From: Pedobacter alluvionis
GTDB taxonomy: Bacteria > Bacteroidota > Bacteroidia > Sphingobacteriales > Sphingobacteriaceae
Length of the DNA: 64,000 nt
Reading direction: 5' to 3'
Assembly (NCBI RefSeq): GCF_003664035.1
Contig: NZ_RCCK01000014.1
Coordinates: forward strand, 248,001-312,000
The notes under the pieces were generated by a model. That model was not told the origin of the DNA, did no database searches, and worked only from the letters and a program-made list of their open reading frames with translations. Every line of letters begins with the position of its first letter. The stretch's first letter is position 1. Position numbers and translations under genes: made by a program. Of this stretch, positions 27,321 through 35,868 are shown piece by piece.

Positions 27321-27958
27321 TTTTTCTTCCGGTTTTGCGTTTTCCAGATTTTGAGTGTTGTGGTTCTTTTCCATGACGATATAGATTATTGAAAACCTTT
27401 GGGGCTTTCAGGGTTAACAATTTTAATAATGATAAAAAGCTTTTTTAAAATTTGCTTAACCTTATACCATGGGGTGTTTGATAAGGTTTCGTTCAGGAAC
27501 AACAGGTAAAATGGCGTGGACTGCCTTATGTTTAATTAAATATAAGCTTAATTTTTGAACTTTGCAAGAGAATTTTATTAGTTTAAATGGTTAAGCACAT
27601 ATTATTTCAAAATTGATTGTTTATTTTGAAAATCAGCTGCAGTGGCATTTAGGAAAATATTGTCCTGCTCTTCACTTTATCCCGAAAAAATCGTGATGTT
27701 CGTTCCGATCAGGTTTAGGTGGCACGGCCATTAATCCTATTTAGGGTTGCGGATCGCAGTGAATTTGTTTTTTAAAATGAATTCTTTTCTTGCTTCATAC
27801 AACCTTAAATAGCAGCACCAGCTTATTGGAGCTAAACCTGATTGAAGCGAATACCGGCCAGGTGCTTAAGGCCTGCAGGCGTATAAGCGTAAAGCAGGGA
27901 AGAACATTAAATGAATTACTGCATATCCTTTTCAGAAAATGATTAATAGTTTGCCCAC
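27321..27958. other. Non-coding spacer
   Basis: About 640 bp with no credible coding frame. It contains a patch (27690-27760) with the words GATCAGGTTTAGGTGGCACGG that resembles repeat debris near 20310 and 40810. A short minus-strand frame (27171-27374, MEKNHNTQNLEN...) was not accepted as a gene. Confidence 0.4.
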
Positions 27959-27988
27959 AAAAAAAGTCCCAATTTTCACCGGGACTTT
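27959..27988 (-). terminator. Cysteine desulfurase terminator
   Basis: On the minus strand, AAGTCCC and GGGACTT pair around a short loop and are followed by a T-run of seven, about 20 bp beyond the stop. Confidence 0.75.
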
Positions 27989-28008
27989 CCTATTTGGTTA
28001 ATGATATT

Positions 28009-29157
28009 TTATACTAAAGCATTCTGCTTCACTACCATTTTAACTTTTTCGATTACATAATCCAGATCCTCTTTAGTAGTGTATTTACTAAATGAAAAAC
28101 GCACTGAAGGACGGTTTGGATCGGCATTAATACCGTTTAATACGTGAGAGCCTATATTTGAACCTGAAGAACATGCACTACCGCCCGAAGCGCAGATACC
28201 ATTAATATCCAAATTGAACAATAACATATCGGCCATGTCCATTTCAGGGAAAGAAACATTTAGAACCGTGTAAAGACTTTTATCGCCATCGGTTTCGCCA
28301 TTAAAGCCAATACCTGGGATTTCAGCAATTAACTGTGTTTTTAGATAATCTTTTAGGCCTTGAATGTACGACTGATGCTGATCCATTTCTGAATAAGCAA
28401 TTTCTAAGGCTTTAGCTAAACCCACAATACCATATACATTTTCGGTACCGCCACGCATGTTGCGTTCCTGTGAACCACCGTAAATCATTGGTGGGATTTT
28501 AATATTGCTGTTTACGTATAAAAAGCCAACGCCTTTTGGCCCGTGAAGCTTGTGCGCAGCACACACAATAAAATGTGCTTTAAGCTCGCGTACATTGTGT
28601 TGATAATGGCCCATAGTCTGAACGGTATCTGCATGGTAAATAGCATTGTATTTCTCGCAGATATCGCCAACTTTAACCATATCGGTTAGTGTACCCAATT
28701 CGTTATTGGCATGCATCAATGAAACGAAAGTACGCTCGTTATTTTGAAGCAGTTCTTCTAAATGGTTATAATCGATATTCCCTTTTTCATCAATATTAAC
28801 GAAACTTAATTTATCGATCTCGCCATTTTTAAGCATCGTATTTAAGGTATGCTCAACAGCATGGTGCTCTATTTTTGAAGTTATAGCATGTTTAATGCCA
28901 TAAGCTGAAATTCCGCAACGGATAGCTGTATTATCGGCCTCTGTGCCTCCGGAAGTAAAAAATATCTCAGACGGAGATGCATTTAACAGACCTGAAACGG
29001 TTTTACGGGCTTTCTCCACGAGTGTTCTCACCTCACGGCCAAGTGCATGAATGGCAGATGGGTTACCAAAGTAATTTTCCATCACGTTTGTCATTTCTGC
29101 GATTACTGCTGCATCTAAAGGCGTTGTGGCCGCATTATCTAAATAGACCCTTTTCAT
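28009..29157 (-). CDS. Cysteine desulfurase (NifS/IscS family)
   Basis: A 382-aa PLP enzyme. VYLDNAATTPLDAAV and SGGTEADNTAIR are the N-terminal signatures, VCAAHKLHGPKGVGFLY carries the PLP lysine (about residue 203), and ICASGGSACSSGSNIGS the active-site Cys (about residue 328). It removes sulfur from cysteine as a persulfide for Fe-S cluster or tRNA thiolation use. The short active-site loop fits the IscS/NifS group. No IscU or other Fe-S genes lie next to it. It starts at ATG 29157. Confidence 0.95.
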   Translation of the reverse strand: MKRVYLDNAATTPLDAAVIAEMTNVMENYFGNPSAIHALGREVRTLVEKARKTVSGLLNASPSEIFFTSGGTEADNTAIRCGISAYGIKHAITSKIEHHAVEHTLNTMLKNGEIDKLSFVNIDEKGNIDYNHLEELLQNNERTFVSLMHANNELGTLTDMVKVGDICEKYNAIYHADTVQTMGHYQHNVRELKAHFIVCAAHKLHGPKGVGFLYVNSNIKIPPMIYGGSQERNMRGGTENVYGIVGLAKALEIAYSEMDQHQSYIQGLKDYLKTQLIAEIPGIGFNGETDGDKSLYTVLNVSFPEMDMADMLLFNLDINGICASGGSACSSGSNIGSHVLNGINADPNRPSVRFSFSKYTTKEDLDYVIEKVKMVVKQNALV

Positions 29158-29286
29158 TTCTATGAATATTTAAAAGTTTTTTGTTGCAAAGATGCCTTGT
29201 TAAGGGCAAGCTCTGATTTAAATGCCCAAGGTTTAATCGTTATATTAAACCCTGAACAGGTATGCTTGATCCTGAAACCTTAAAGA

Positions 29287-30672
29287 TTAAAGGTGTAATA
29301 TTTCTTTAATGTCAGAAATAATTTTGTTAGCCAAATTCTCGGCAATGGTTTCATTTTCTGCCTCACTGTAAATCCTGATGATCGGTTCCGTATTAGAGCG
29401 GCGCAAATGTACCCAGGTTTTATCAAATTCTATCTTCAAACCATCAATTGTACTATATGGCTGATTTTTATATTTCTCTTCTACCTGTTTCAATAAATTA
29501 TCGATATCCATTTCTGGCGTAAGGGTAATCTTATTTTTAGAGATGTAGTATTGAGGATAGCTGGCTTGAAGTACAGAAATAGATTTACCAAACTTAGCCA
29601 AATGTGTTAAAAATAAAGCAATACCCACCAAAGCATCTCTACCATAATGCGATTCAGGATAAATGATTCCACCATTACCTTCACCACCGATTATGGCATT
29701 TGTCTCTTTCATTTTGTTAACTACGTTGACCTCACCTACTGCCGATGCATTGTATTCAGCACCTGCTTTTTCGGTTACATCGCGTAAAGCACGGGTTGAT
29801 GAAAGATTGGAAACTGTGTTTCCAGGTGTATTTTTCAATACATAATCGGCAACAGCAACTAAGGTATATTCTTCGCCAAACATGCTGCCATCTTCGTTTA
29901 CAAAACATAAACGGTCAACATCAGGGTCTACTACAATACCTAAATTTGCGTTCTGTTTCTGAACTTCTTTCGATATTTCAGTTAAGTTTTCAGGAAGTGG
30001 TTCAGGATTGTGCGGAAAATATCCGTCTGGTGTACAATATAATTCTACTACCTTATTCACTCCCAAAGCTTTTAATAAAGCAGGAATAAAAATACCGCCG
30101 GTTGAATTTACACAATCGATTACTATTTTAAAATCAGCTTTTTTAATTGCCTCAACATCAACCAATGGTAAGGCTAAAACTTTATCGATGTGTTTTTGAA
30201 GATAAGTATCGTTTTTTATTACTTTACCTAGTTTATCTACCTCAGCGAAGTCAAAATCAGCACTTTCTGCTAAATCTAAAACTTCTTTGCCATCTGCATC
30301 GCTAATAAATTCTCCACTGGCATTTAATAATTTTAAGGCATTCCATTGTTTTGGGTTATGGCTTGCGGTTAAAATGATTCCACCTCCTGCATTTTCGTCA
30401 GGCACCGCAACCTCTACCGTTGGCGTAGTAGATAAGCCTAAATCGATTACCTCAATACCCAGGCCTTGTAGCGTTCCAATAACCAGATTATTCACCATCT
30501 CACCTGAAATACGCGCATCGCGGCCTAAAACTATTCTTTTATTGCCTGTTTTTTGTACCACCCAGCTACCGAAGGCAGCCGTAAATTTAACAATATCAAA
30601 TGGCGTTAAGCCGTCTCCGGCCCTTCCACCGATGGTTCCCCGTATTCCTGAAATCGATTTTATTAAAGTCAC
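29287..30672 (-). CDS. glmM: Phosphoglucosamine mutase
   Basis: A 461-aa phosphohexomutase starting at GTG 30672 (MTLIKSISGIRGTIGG, the usual Bacteroidota opening). A longer frame to 30744 adds only a hydrophobic, unlikely N-terminus. The phosphoserine motif is ILTASHNPKQWNALK at about residues 98-110. The metal site DPDVDRLCFV follows near residue 240, and the sugar-binding GEGNGGII and phosphate-binding RRSNTEPIIRIYSE complete the family. It converts glucosamine-6-P to glucosamine-1-P for peptidoglycan and LPS. Some phosphomannomutases share this architecture. Confidence 0.9.
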   Translation of the reverse strand: MTLIKSISGIRGTIGGRAGDGLTPFDIVKFTAAFGSWVVQKTGNKRIVLGRDARISGEMVNNLVIGTLQGLGIEVIDLGLSTTPTVEVAVPDENAGGGIILTASHNPKQWNALKLLNASGEFISDADGKEVLDLAESADFDFAEVDKLGKVIKNDTYLQKHIDKVLALPLVDVEAIKKADFKIVIDCVNSTGGIFIPALLKALGVNKVVELYCTPDGYFPHNPEPLPENLTEISKEVQKQNANLGIVVDPDVDRLCFVNEDGSMFGEEYTLVAVADYVLKNTPGNTVSNLSSTRALRDVTEKAGAEYNASAVGEVNVVNKMKETNAIIGGEGNGGIIYPESHYGRDALVGIALFLTHLAKFGKSISVLQASYPQYYISKNKITLTPEMDIDNLLKQVEEKYKNQPYSTIDGLKIEFDKTWVHLRRSNTEPIIRIYSEAENETIAENLANKIISDIKEILHL

Positions 30673-31009
30673 TGTATATAATTTGATGAGGCTCAAAAAT
30701 AAGAAAAAAAACAAGATAGCTGCTATTTTACCCAGCTTCTGCAAGTTAATTTACATTGTTTTTATATCTATAAACACCATGTAATTAGTAGAGATAAGTT
30801 TCAATATCAAAATCAAAGATATGTTCTATTTTGAGTTCTTTTTAAAAAACAGGCATCTTATCAACCGATGTATTAAAACCTTAATAATTTATTACATCAG
30901 GTAGATCTACGATTCAATCTTCGCAAAGCACAACCGCTGGCTTATTAATTTCTATGCAATAATGTTGCATAAAACACCACTCGAAACTTTACTAGCGATT
31001 GTAAAACCT

Positions 31010-31017
31010 TATATTTG
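31010..31017 (+). promoter_or_regulatory. -7 box of the methyltransferase operon
   Basis: TATATTTG, an exact TAnnTTTG match, 29 bp before the methyltransferase ATG. Confidence 0.55.
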
Positions 31018-31046
31018 CATCTTTTTAAGATACAAACGTCTTTTAT

Positions 31047-31778
31047 ATGCAGCGCAAGTGGTTTCAATATTGGTTTAATTCGCCATATTATCATATTCTT
31101 TACCAACAACGAAATGATGCTGAAGCTGAATTCTTCATTGATAAACTCACGGATTACCTTCATCCAAAAGCCGATGCTAAAATGCTCGATATTGCCTGTG
31201 GAAAAGGCCGGCATTCTATTTACCTGAATAAAAAAGGCTTTGATGTTACAGGAATAGATTTATCAGAACAAAGCATAAAATATGCCAAGCAATTCGAAAA
31301 CAGCAAATTACACTTCCTTGTTCACGATATGCGGAGGCTTTTTTACATCAATTATTTTGATGTGGCTTTAAACTTGTTTACCAGTTTTGGTTATTTTGAT
31401 ACAGAAAAAGACCACGTAAATGCGCTTAAAACTTTTCGTAAATGTTTAACCGCAGATGGGATTTTGGTGCTTGATTATTTTAACACGGAGAAGATTATCC
31501 GCAATTTAAATTCCTGTGAAACAAAATCATTAGATGGTATCACTTTTCACATTACCAAAAATGTTATCGATGGGAAAATTATTAAAAAGATAAATTTCGA
31601 AGACAAGCAAAAAGTGTATCATTTCGAAGAGCGGGTACAGGCATTTAGCTTTGAAGATTTTGAACGGATGTTGAGCAAAGCTGGGATGGTTATCGAAAAG
31701 ACATTTGGCAATTATGACTTGGCTGATTTTGACGAAAACAACTCAGACCGGCTAATTTTAATCTGTAAAAAAGCATGA
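31047..31778 (+). CDS. Class I SAM-dependent methyltransferase
   Basis: A 243-aa protein with SAM motif I MLDIACGKGRHSIYLNKKGFDVTGIDLS at about residues 49-76 and motif II/III regions FDVALNLFTSFGYF and GILVLDYFN. The C-terminal half carries substrate-recognition strands. Substrate not recognised. It overlaps the following PAP2 gene by 4 bp (ATGA), so they are translationally coupled. A clear TATATTTG promoter precedes it. Confidence 0.9.
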   Translation: MQRKWFQYWFNSPYYHILYQQRNDAEAEFFIDKLTDYLHPKADAKMLDIACGKGRHSIYLNKKGFDVTGIDLSEQSIKYAKQFENSKLHFLVHDMRRLFYINYFDVALNLFTSFGYFDTEKDHVNALKTFRKCLTADGILVLDYFNTEKIIRNLNSCETKSLDGITFHITKNVIDGKIIKKINFEDKQKVYHFEERVQAFSFEDFERMLSKAGMVIEKTFGNYDLADFDENNSDRLILICKKA

Positions 31779-32338
31779 TAGAAAGCATACAGCAATTTGA
31801 TGTAGAATTGTTCTTGAAAATCCACCGCGGACTTTCAAACGGCTTTTTTGATTGGCTGATGCCTTTAATGCGCAACCGTTTTTTCTGGTCGCCACTTTAC
31901 CTTTTTATTGTTGTTTTTTGTATCAGGCAGTATAAAAAACAAGGTTATTATATTATTGGAATGCTGCTATTCACTTTTGCCATGGGTGATTTAATTGCCT
32001 CAAGGGTTGTAAAACCTTGGGTATCACGTGTGAGGCCTTGCAATGATTTAAGTTTAGCGAACGACATTATCCATCGCGTACCCTGTGGAAGCGGTTTAAG
32101 TTTTCCATCGGCCCACGCTACCAATCATTTTGCTATAGCTGTTTTTTTAATCTGCATTTTTTACAGCAGATGGAAACCTATTTTACCTATTGGCCTCTTT
32201 TGGGCGCTGATTATCAGTTTTGCGCAGGTATATGTTGGCGTTCATTACCCTGTTGATGTAACAGCCGGTGCTTTGCTGGGTATAACAATTGGCTTTATCT
32301 GTTCGAAAATATTTAAAAAATTACAACCTGATTTTTAA
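31775..32338 (+). CDS. PAP2 family phosphatase
   Basis: A 187-aa membrane protein with four to five helices. Its acid-phosphatase motifs are KPWVSRVRPC (KxxxxxxRP-type), SFPSAHATNHF (PSGH-type, with Ala for Gly) and VYVGVHYPVDVTAG (SRxxxxxHxxxD-type). It probably removes phosphate from a lipid such as undecaprenyl pyrophosphate or phosphatidate. It lies in an operon between the methyltransferase (4-bp overlap) and the ZIP transporter (3-bp gap). Confidence 0.9.
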   Translation: MIESIQQFDVELFLKIHRGLSNGFFDWLMPLMRNRFFWSPLYLFIVVFCIRQYKKQGYYIIGMLLFTFAMGDLIASRVVKPWVSRVRPCNDLSLANDIIHRVPCGSGLSFPSAHATNHFAIAVFLICIFYSRWKPILPIGLFWALIISFAQVYVGVHYPVDVTAGALLGITIGFICSKIFKKLQPDF

Positions 32339-32341
32339 CCT

Positions 32342-33058
32342 ATGGAAATCTGGAAACTCTGCGTACTCTTTTTCTGTGCCTTTTTAGGCGGAACGGCTAT
32401 CTTTTTGGTTAAAAGTGATAAATCTAAATTACTTAAACTGATTTTATCTTTCAGTGGAGCCTATTTATTTGCCATTACGGTTTTACATTTAATTCCAGAT
32501 GCCTACAGCGGGTCTGACAAATCTGAAATCGGTATATTCATACTGATTGGTTTCCTCCTGCAGATCTTCTTAGAGCAATTTTCAGAAGGTGTAGAACACG
32601 GCCATATCCACAAACATCACGACGGACATGTTTTCCCTTTCGGGATTATGATCAGTTTGTGTTTACATGCCTTTTTAGAAGGGATGCCCTTGGCAAAAGA
32701 GCAACATAATGAATTGATTTTCGGGATTTCGCTACACCATATTCCTGCAGCGTTTGCATTGGCGAGTATATTAATGCAAAACCATTATAAGAAAGGTAGC
32801 ATTGTATTTTACCTGATTGTTTTTGCGATTATGGCACCCCTTGGTTTTTATGTAAGCGTTGGTTTAAGTAACGGCACTATTGGTGGCCTTGATGCTTATT
32901 TCAATAAAATTATGGGCATTGTAATTGGTATTTTCTTACACATTTCTACCACCATATTATTTGAATCGAGTGCCGATCATAAAATCAATACCCGCAAAAT
33001 GATTGCCGTTTTATTGGGCATTGGTGTAGCATTGATTGGTTTCTTTGCTGGACACTAA
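32342..33058 (+). CDS. ZIP family metal transporter
   Basis: A 238-aa protein with about eight helices. A histidine-rich loop EGVEHGHIHKHHDGHVFP, the metal-binding helix motifs LHAFLEGMPLAKEQ and SLHHIPAAFALASILM define ZIP carriers, which import or export Zn, Fe or Mn. Third gene of the 31047-33058 operon. The metal cannot be read from the sequence. Confidence 0.92.
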   Translation: MEIWKLCVLFFCAFLGGTAIFLVKSDKSKLLKLILSFSGAYLFAITVLHLIPDAYSGSDKSEIGIFILIGFLLQIFLEQFSEGVEHGHIHKHHDGHVFPFGIMISLCLHAFLEGMPLAKEQHNELIFGISLHHIPAAFALASILMQNHYKKGSIVFYLIVFAIMAPLGFYVSVGLSNGTIGGLDAYFNKIMGIVIGIFLHISTTILFESSADHKINTRKMIAVLLGIGVALIGFFAGH

Positions 33059-33166
33059 TTCAGTTGGCAGTTTTCAGTTGGTAATTGCAAATTTTAAGTT
33101 AACAGTTTCCCAACTAAGCAATTCGTCGATTAACCGATTAACCATTTCAAACAATTAACTAGCTAG

Positions 33167-33191
33167 CCGTTTTAAACGTTTAATCGTTTAT
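33167..33191. repeat. 25-bp upstream element of first Uma2 gene
   Basis: Contains the perfect palindrome TAAACGTTTA followed by ATCGTTTA. An identical 25-bp element stands at 33906-33930, at nearly the same distance from the second Uma2 start codon (39 and 38 bp). Confidence 0.85.
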
Positions 33192-33219
33192 ATATTTAAC
33201 CTTTTCAAAAAAACATCTG

Positions 33220-33230
33220 TAAATTCGTAT
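33220..33230 (+). promoter_or_regulatory. Possible leaderless promoter of first Uma2 gene
   Basis: TAAATTCG followed by TAT and the ATG, one mismatch from the TAnnTTTG consensus. The spacing equals that at 9011-9024 and 33958-33971. Confidence 0.4.
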
Positions 33231-33824
33231 ATGGATGAAATTGTAAATGAACCTGTTGTGGCCTATCAAAAAAGGCACTACACTGTTGAAGAATACCTGG
33301 AGATGGAAAAGGTATCAACAGAAAAACACGAATATTTCCAGGGAGAGATATTTACAATGTCTGGTGCTGGCGATAACCACAATGAGATTTTCAGCAACGT
33401 TTTTATAGAAATAGGCAACAAACTTAAAGGCAAGCCATGCAGACCCTATGGAAGTGATAAACGGATGAATATTCCCGAGAATACATTATTCACCTATCCT
33501 GATATTTCCATTTATTGCAATGGTTTAACGCATAGCGATACTGATGAAGACACCTCAATTTTACCAACTGCAATTATTGAAATCCTTTCGCCTTCAACCA
33601 AAAATTACGATAGAGGCAAAAAGTTTATGCTATATAAAGATATTCCTTCATTAAAGGAATACATCATGATCGATTCGCAATCTATTTTGGTTGAAGCTTA
33701 TTACATTGATCATGAGCAAAATTGGGTACTCAATAAACATGAAGAACTTACTGATGTGCTAAGTTTTGTTTCGATGGGGTTCGATGTAGCGCTAAGCGAT
33801 ATTTATTATTATGTTACCTTTTGA
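33231..33824 (+). CDS. Uma2 family protein (PD-(D/E)XK nuclease-like), copy 1
   Basis: A 197-aa protein with the Uma2/DUF820 layout: YTVEEYLEMEK, HEYFQGEIFTMSGAGDNHNEI, YPDISIYC (catalytic-type Asp) and AIIEILSPSTKNYDRGKKFMLYKDIPSLKEYIMID (catalytic Glu and Lys region). Uma2 proteins are related to restriction-type nucleases, but no cellular role is established. A paralogue follows 144 bp downstream with long near-identical stretches, so this is a tandem duplication that includes its upstream element. Confidence 0.9.
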   Translation: MDEIVNEPVVAYQKRHYTVEEYLEMEKVSTEKHEYFQGEIFTMSGAGDNHNEIFSNVFIEIGNKLKGKPCRPYGSDKRMNIPENTLFTYPDISIYCNGLTHSDTDEDTSILPTAIIEILSPSTKNYDRGKKFMLYKDIPSLKEYIMIDSQSILVEAYYIDHEQNWVLNKHEELTDVLSFVSMGFDVALSDIYYYVTF

Positions 33825-33905
33825 AATCGGAGATCTTAACTCTATTTGTTTTAATTATTAAAGCGAAAACCCAAACACCTGTTAAACAGCTAGTTAAAAA
33901 TAAAT

Positions 33906-33930
33906 CCGTTTTAAACGTTTAATCGTTTAT
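33906..33930. repeat. 25-bp upstream element of second Uma2 gene
   Basis: Identical base for base to 33167-33191, including the TAAACGTTTA palindrome. It could be an operator or a remnant of the gene duplication. Confidence 0.85.
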
Positions 33931-33957
33931 TTATTATATGTTCAATTATAATTCAAG

Positions 33958-33968
33958 TAAATTAGTAT
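33958..33968 (+). promoter_or_regulatory. Possible leaderless promoter of second Uma2 gene
   Basis: TAAATTAG, TAT, ATG: the same geometry as at 33220-33230, with a single base changed in the box. Confidence 0.4.
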
Positions 33969-34574
33969 ATGGAAAATATTGTAGATGAACCAGCAGTAGC
34001 CTATCAAAAAAGGCGTTATACTGTTGAAGAATATCTGGAGATGGAAAAAGAAGCGACAGTTAAACATGAATATTACCAAGGTGAGATATTTGCGATGTCT
34101 GGAGCCGGAGATAATCATAATTGGCTGTTTTCTAATATTTTTTTAGCAGTTGGCGGCAAATTAAAAGGGAAGTCATGCCACATTTTTGGAAGTGATAAGC
34201 GGATGAACATTCCCGAGAATAGTTTATTCACCTATCCGGATATCTCTATCTATTGTAACGATATAAAACATATTGATATTGATGAAGACACCTCAATTTT
34301 GCCAACTGTAATCATCGAAATCCTTTCGCCTTCAACCAAAAATTACGATAGAGGCAAAAAGTTTATGCTGTATAAAGATATTCCTTCGTTAAAAGAATAC
34401 ATTATGATCGATTCAGAATCGGTTTGGGTTCAGGCCTTTTATATTGATGATGAAAATAACTGGAAACTTAACGAGCACAAGGAGATTTCTGATACCCTAA
34501 CCCTAATTTCGACGGGATTTGAAGTGGCTTTAAGCGATATTTATGATCACGTTCGCCTTAATAAGGATAAATGA
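33969..34574 (+). CDS. Uma2 family protein (PD-(D/E)XK nuclease-like), copy 2
   Basis: A 201-aa paralogue of the preceding gene with the same motifs: HEYYQGEIFAMSGAGDNHNW, YPDISIYC and IIEILSPSTKNYDRGKKFMLY. The two copies are nearly identical at the nucleotide level through the catalytic segment (about 33590-33660 against 34320-34400). They differ more in the N-terminal half, which suggests gene conversion or functional constraint. It has its own upstream element and promoter-like box. The active-site residues are intact in both. Confidence 0.9.
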   Translation: MENIVDEPAVAYQKRRYTVEEYLEMEKEATVKHEYYQGEIFAMSGAGDNHNWLFSNIFLAVGGKLKGKSCHIFGSDKRMNIPENSLFTYPDISIYCNDIKHIDIDEDTSILPTVIIEILSPSTKNYDRGKKFMLYKDIPSLKEYIMIDSESVWVQAFYIDDENNWKLNEHKEISDTLTLISTGFEVALSDIYDHVRLNKDK

Positions 34575-34629
34575 GTTTGTAAACAAAAGCCGAGAATTGT
34601 AAACTAAAAACTGTCAACTACCTACCGTA

Positions 34630-34776
34630 CTACTTCTTTTCTTTCTTTTTGCCATAAGCCCAAGGGCAGTGTTTGCACTTATTTTTACAGCAATAACCAC
34701 GTTTTAAATGGTAGGCTTCAGTAAAAACCATCAGTCCATCTTCGTTAAAGTAAAAATCTTCGCCTTCTTTTAACAT
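34630..34776 (-). CDS. Small Cys-rich protein, DUF5522-like
   Basis: A 48-aa gene, too short for most gene finders. It reads MLKEGEDFYFNEDGLM, then HLKRGYCCKNKCKHCPWAYG and a Lys-rich tail. The CC-x3-C-x2-C cluster matches the DUF5522 type, a possible Zn or Fe-S site. It lies between the Uma2 genes and the MBL exonuclease-like gene, on the same strand as the latter. Function unknown. Confidence 0.75.
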   Translation of the reverse strand: MLKEGEDFYFNEDGLMVFTEAYHLKRGYCCKNKCKHCPWAYGKKKEKK

Positions 34777-34880
34777 AATTATTGACTGAGAGAATCTTGA
34801 ATGAGGGAATTATAATGATTGAATATTAAATGAGGGAATGTTTTTAATCGTTTTTCTTTATCGCCTCATTCAATCATTTT

Positions 34881-35825
34881 TTAACCATTGAGTATTTTAA
34901 CTTCCAGTTTATTTCTAAAATAATCTTTAAGCTGTTTACCATCACCATGTAAAGTCCATACTTGTTTTGGTTTAACTTTTTCTATGGTTTCTAAAATTGC
35001 ATCCCAATCGGCATGATCAGAAATATAAAGTGAAATCCCGTTTTGTTGCTGCAGGTTCTTCCATCCGGAGGCAAAGGCACGTACTACATTTATTGCCTTA
35101 TGGTAACTGTGAAAAACCATCGGCGGCACAATATAAACCTGATGTTCCTGATTATTTTTCATCACCTTTCTATCGTACATTTTGTAATTTCCTACTTTTA
35201 TACCATAGTCCTCATATATTTTAACAAAGGGCATAATACTGTGGTGAACCATAATATTCTTCGTGGGGCAATACTCATTGAGCAATTGTATTATCCGCTG
35301 GCTTTTGCCCAATGCATAAGAACCAAGCATAATATTCGCGCTGGTTTCATTCAGCTTTTTAATTTCATCTACTGGTGAAGGGTGTTTGGTTTCCGGATTA
35401 GCAAAGGTACTTTCTGTAATTAAAACGTCTGCTTCTACAAATTCAAAAGGCTCACAGGTATTGTCTGGTTCAATCTTATAATCACCTGTATAAAGATACT
35501 TTACCCCCTTATATTCCATTAAAACCTGTGCAGAGCCCAAAATATGTCCGGCAGAATAAAAAGTAATGGTAACTTCTTTTATTTTGAAGGATTCATGATA
35601 ACTTTTGGTAAAAAAATCAACCGCGGCAAATTTGCGGTAACGGTGTTTCATAAAAGTTGCAGTAGCAGCCGTGCAGTAAACATGCTGGCTTCCACCAATA
35701 GCGTGATCGCCATGTGCGTGCGAAACCACCGCTTCATTTACAGGTTGTTGTGGATCCAGGTAAAAATCGCCGTAAACACAGTATAAACCCGTTGGCGTAA
35801 TGGCAATGAAATCTTCTAAAATCAT
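34881..35825 (-). CDS. MBL-fold exonuclease-like protein
   Basis: A 314-aa protein of the metallo-beta-lactamase / beta-CASP-related group. VVSHAHGDHAIGG gives the HxHxDH site, FYSAGHILGSAQVLME the third His, and YLYTGDYKIEPDNTCEPFEFVEADVLITESTFANP the bridging Asp and the TESTF motif common to RNA/DNA-processing members. It ends with DHADWDAILETIEKVKPKQVWTLHGD. It resembles the mRNA-3'-processing-factor-like exonucleases that accompany ATP-dependent DNA ligases in bacteria; no ligase gene is in the window. Nuclease activity is inferred. Confidence 0.85.
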   Translation of the reverse strand: MILEDFIAITPTGLYCVYGDFYLDPQQPVNEAVVSHAHGDHAIGGSQHVYCTAATATFMKHRYRKFAAVDFFTKSYHESFKIKEVTITFYSAGHILGSAQVLMEYKGVKYLYTGDYKIEPDNTCEPFEFVEADVLITESTFANPETKHPSPVDEIKKLNETSANIMLGSYALGKSQRIIQLLNEYCPTKNIMVHHSIMPFVKIYEDYGIKVGNYKMYDRKVMKNNQEHQVYIVPPMVFHSYHKAINVVRAFASGWKNLQQQNGISLYISDHADWDAILETIEKVKPKQVWTLHGDGKQLKDYFRNKLEVKILNG

Positions 35826-35868
35826 TTATAAAGGTGAATAGAATTTAAGGATGTATGAGTTAAGTTGA

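Noticed and set aside
27171..27374. 67-aa minus-strand frame after the RAYT repeats
   Set aside because: The N-terminal MEKNHNTQNLEN part looks plausible but the remainder reads into REP-flanking DNA with no domain; not enough to call a gene.
30673..30744. Longer N-terminus of glmM
   Set aside because: It adds a hydrophobic stretch unlike the cytosolic family; GTG 30672 gives the expected MTLIKSISGIRGT start.
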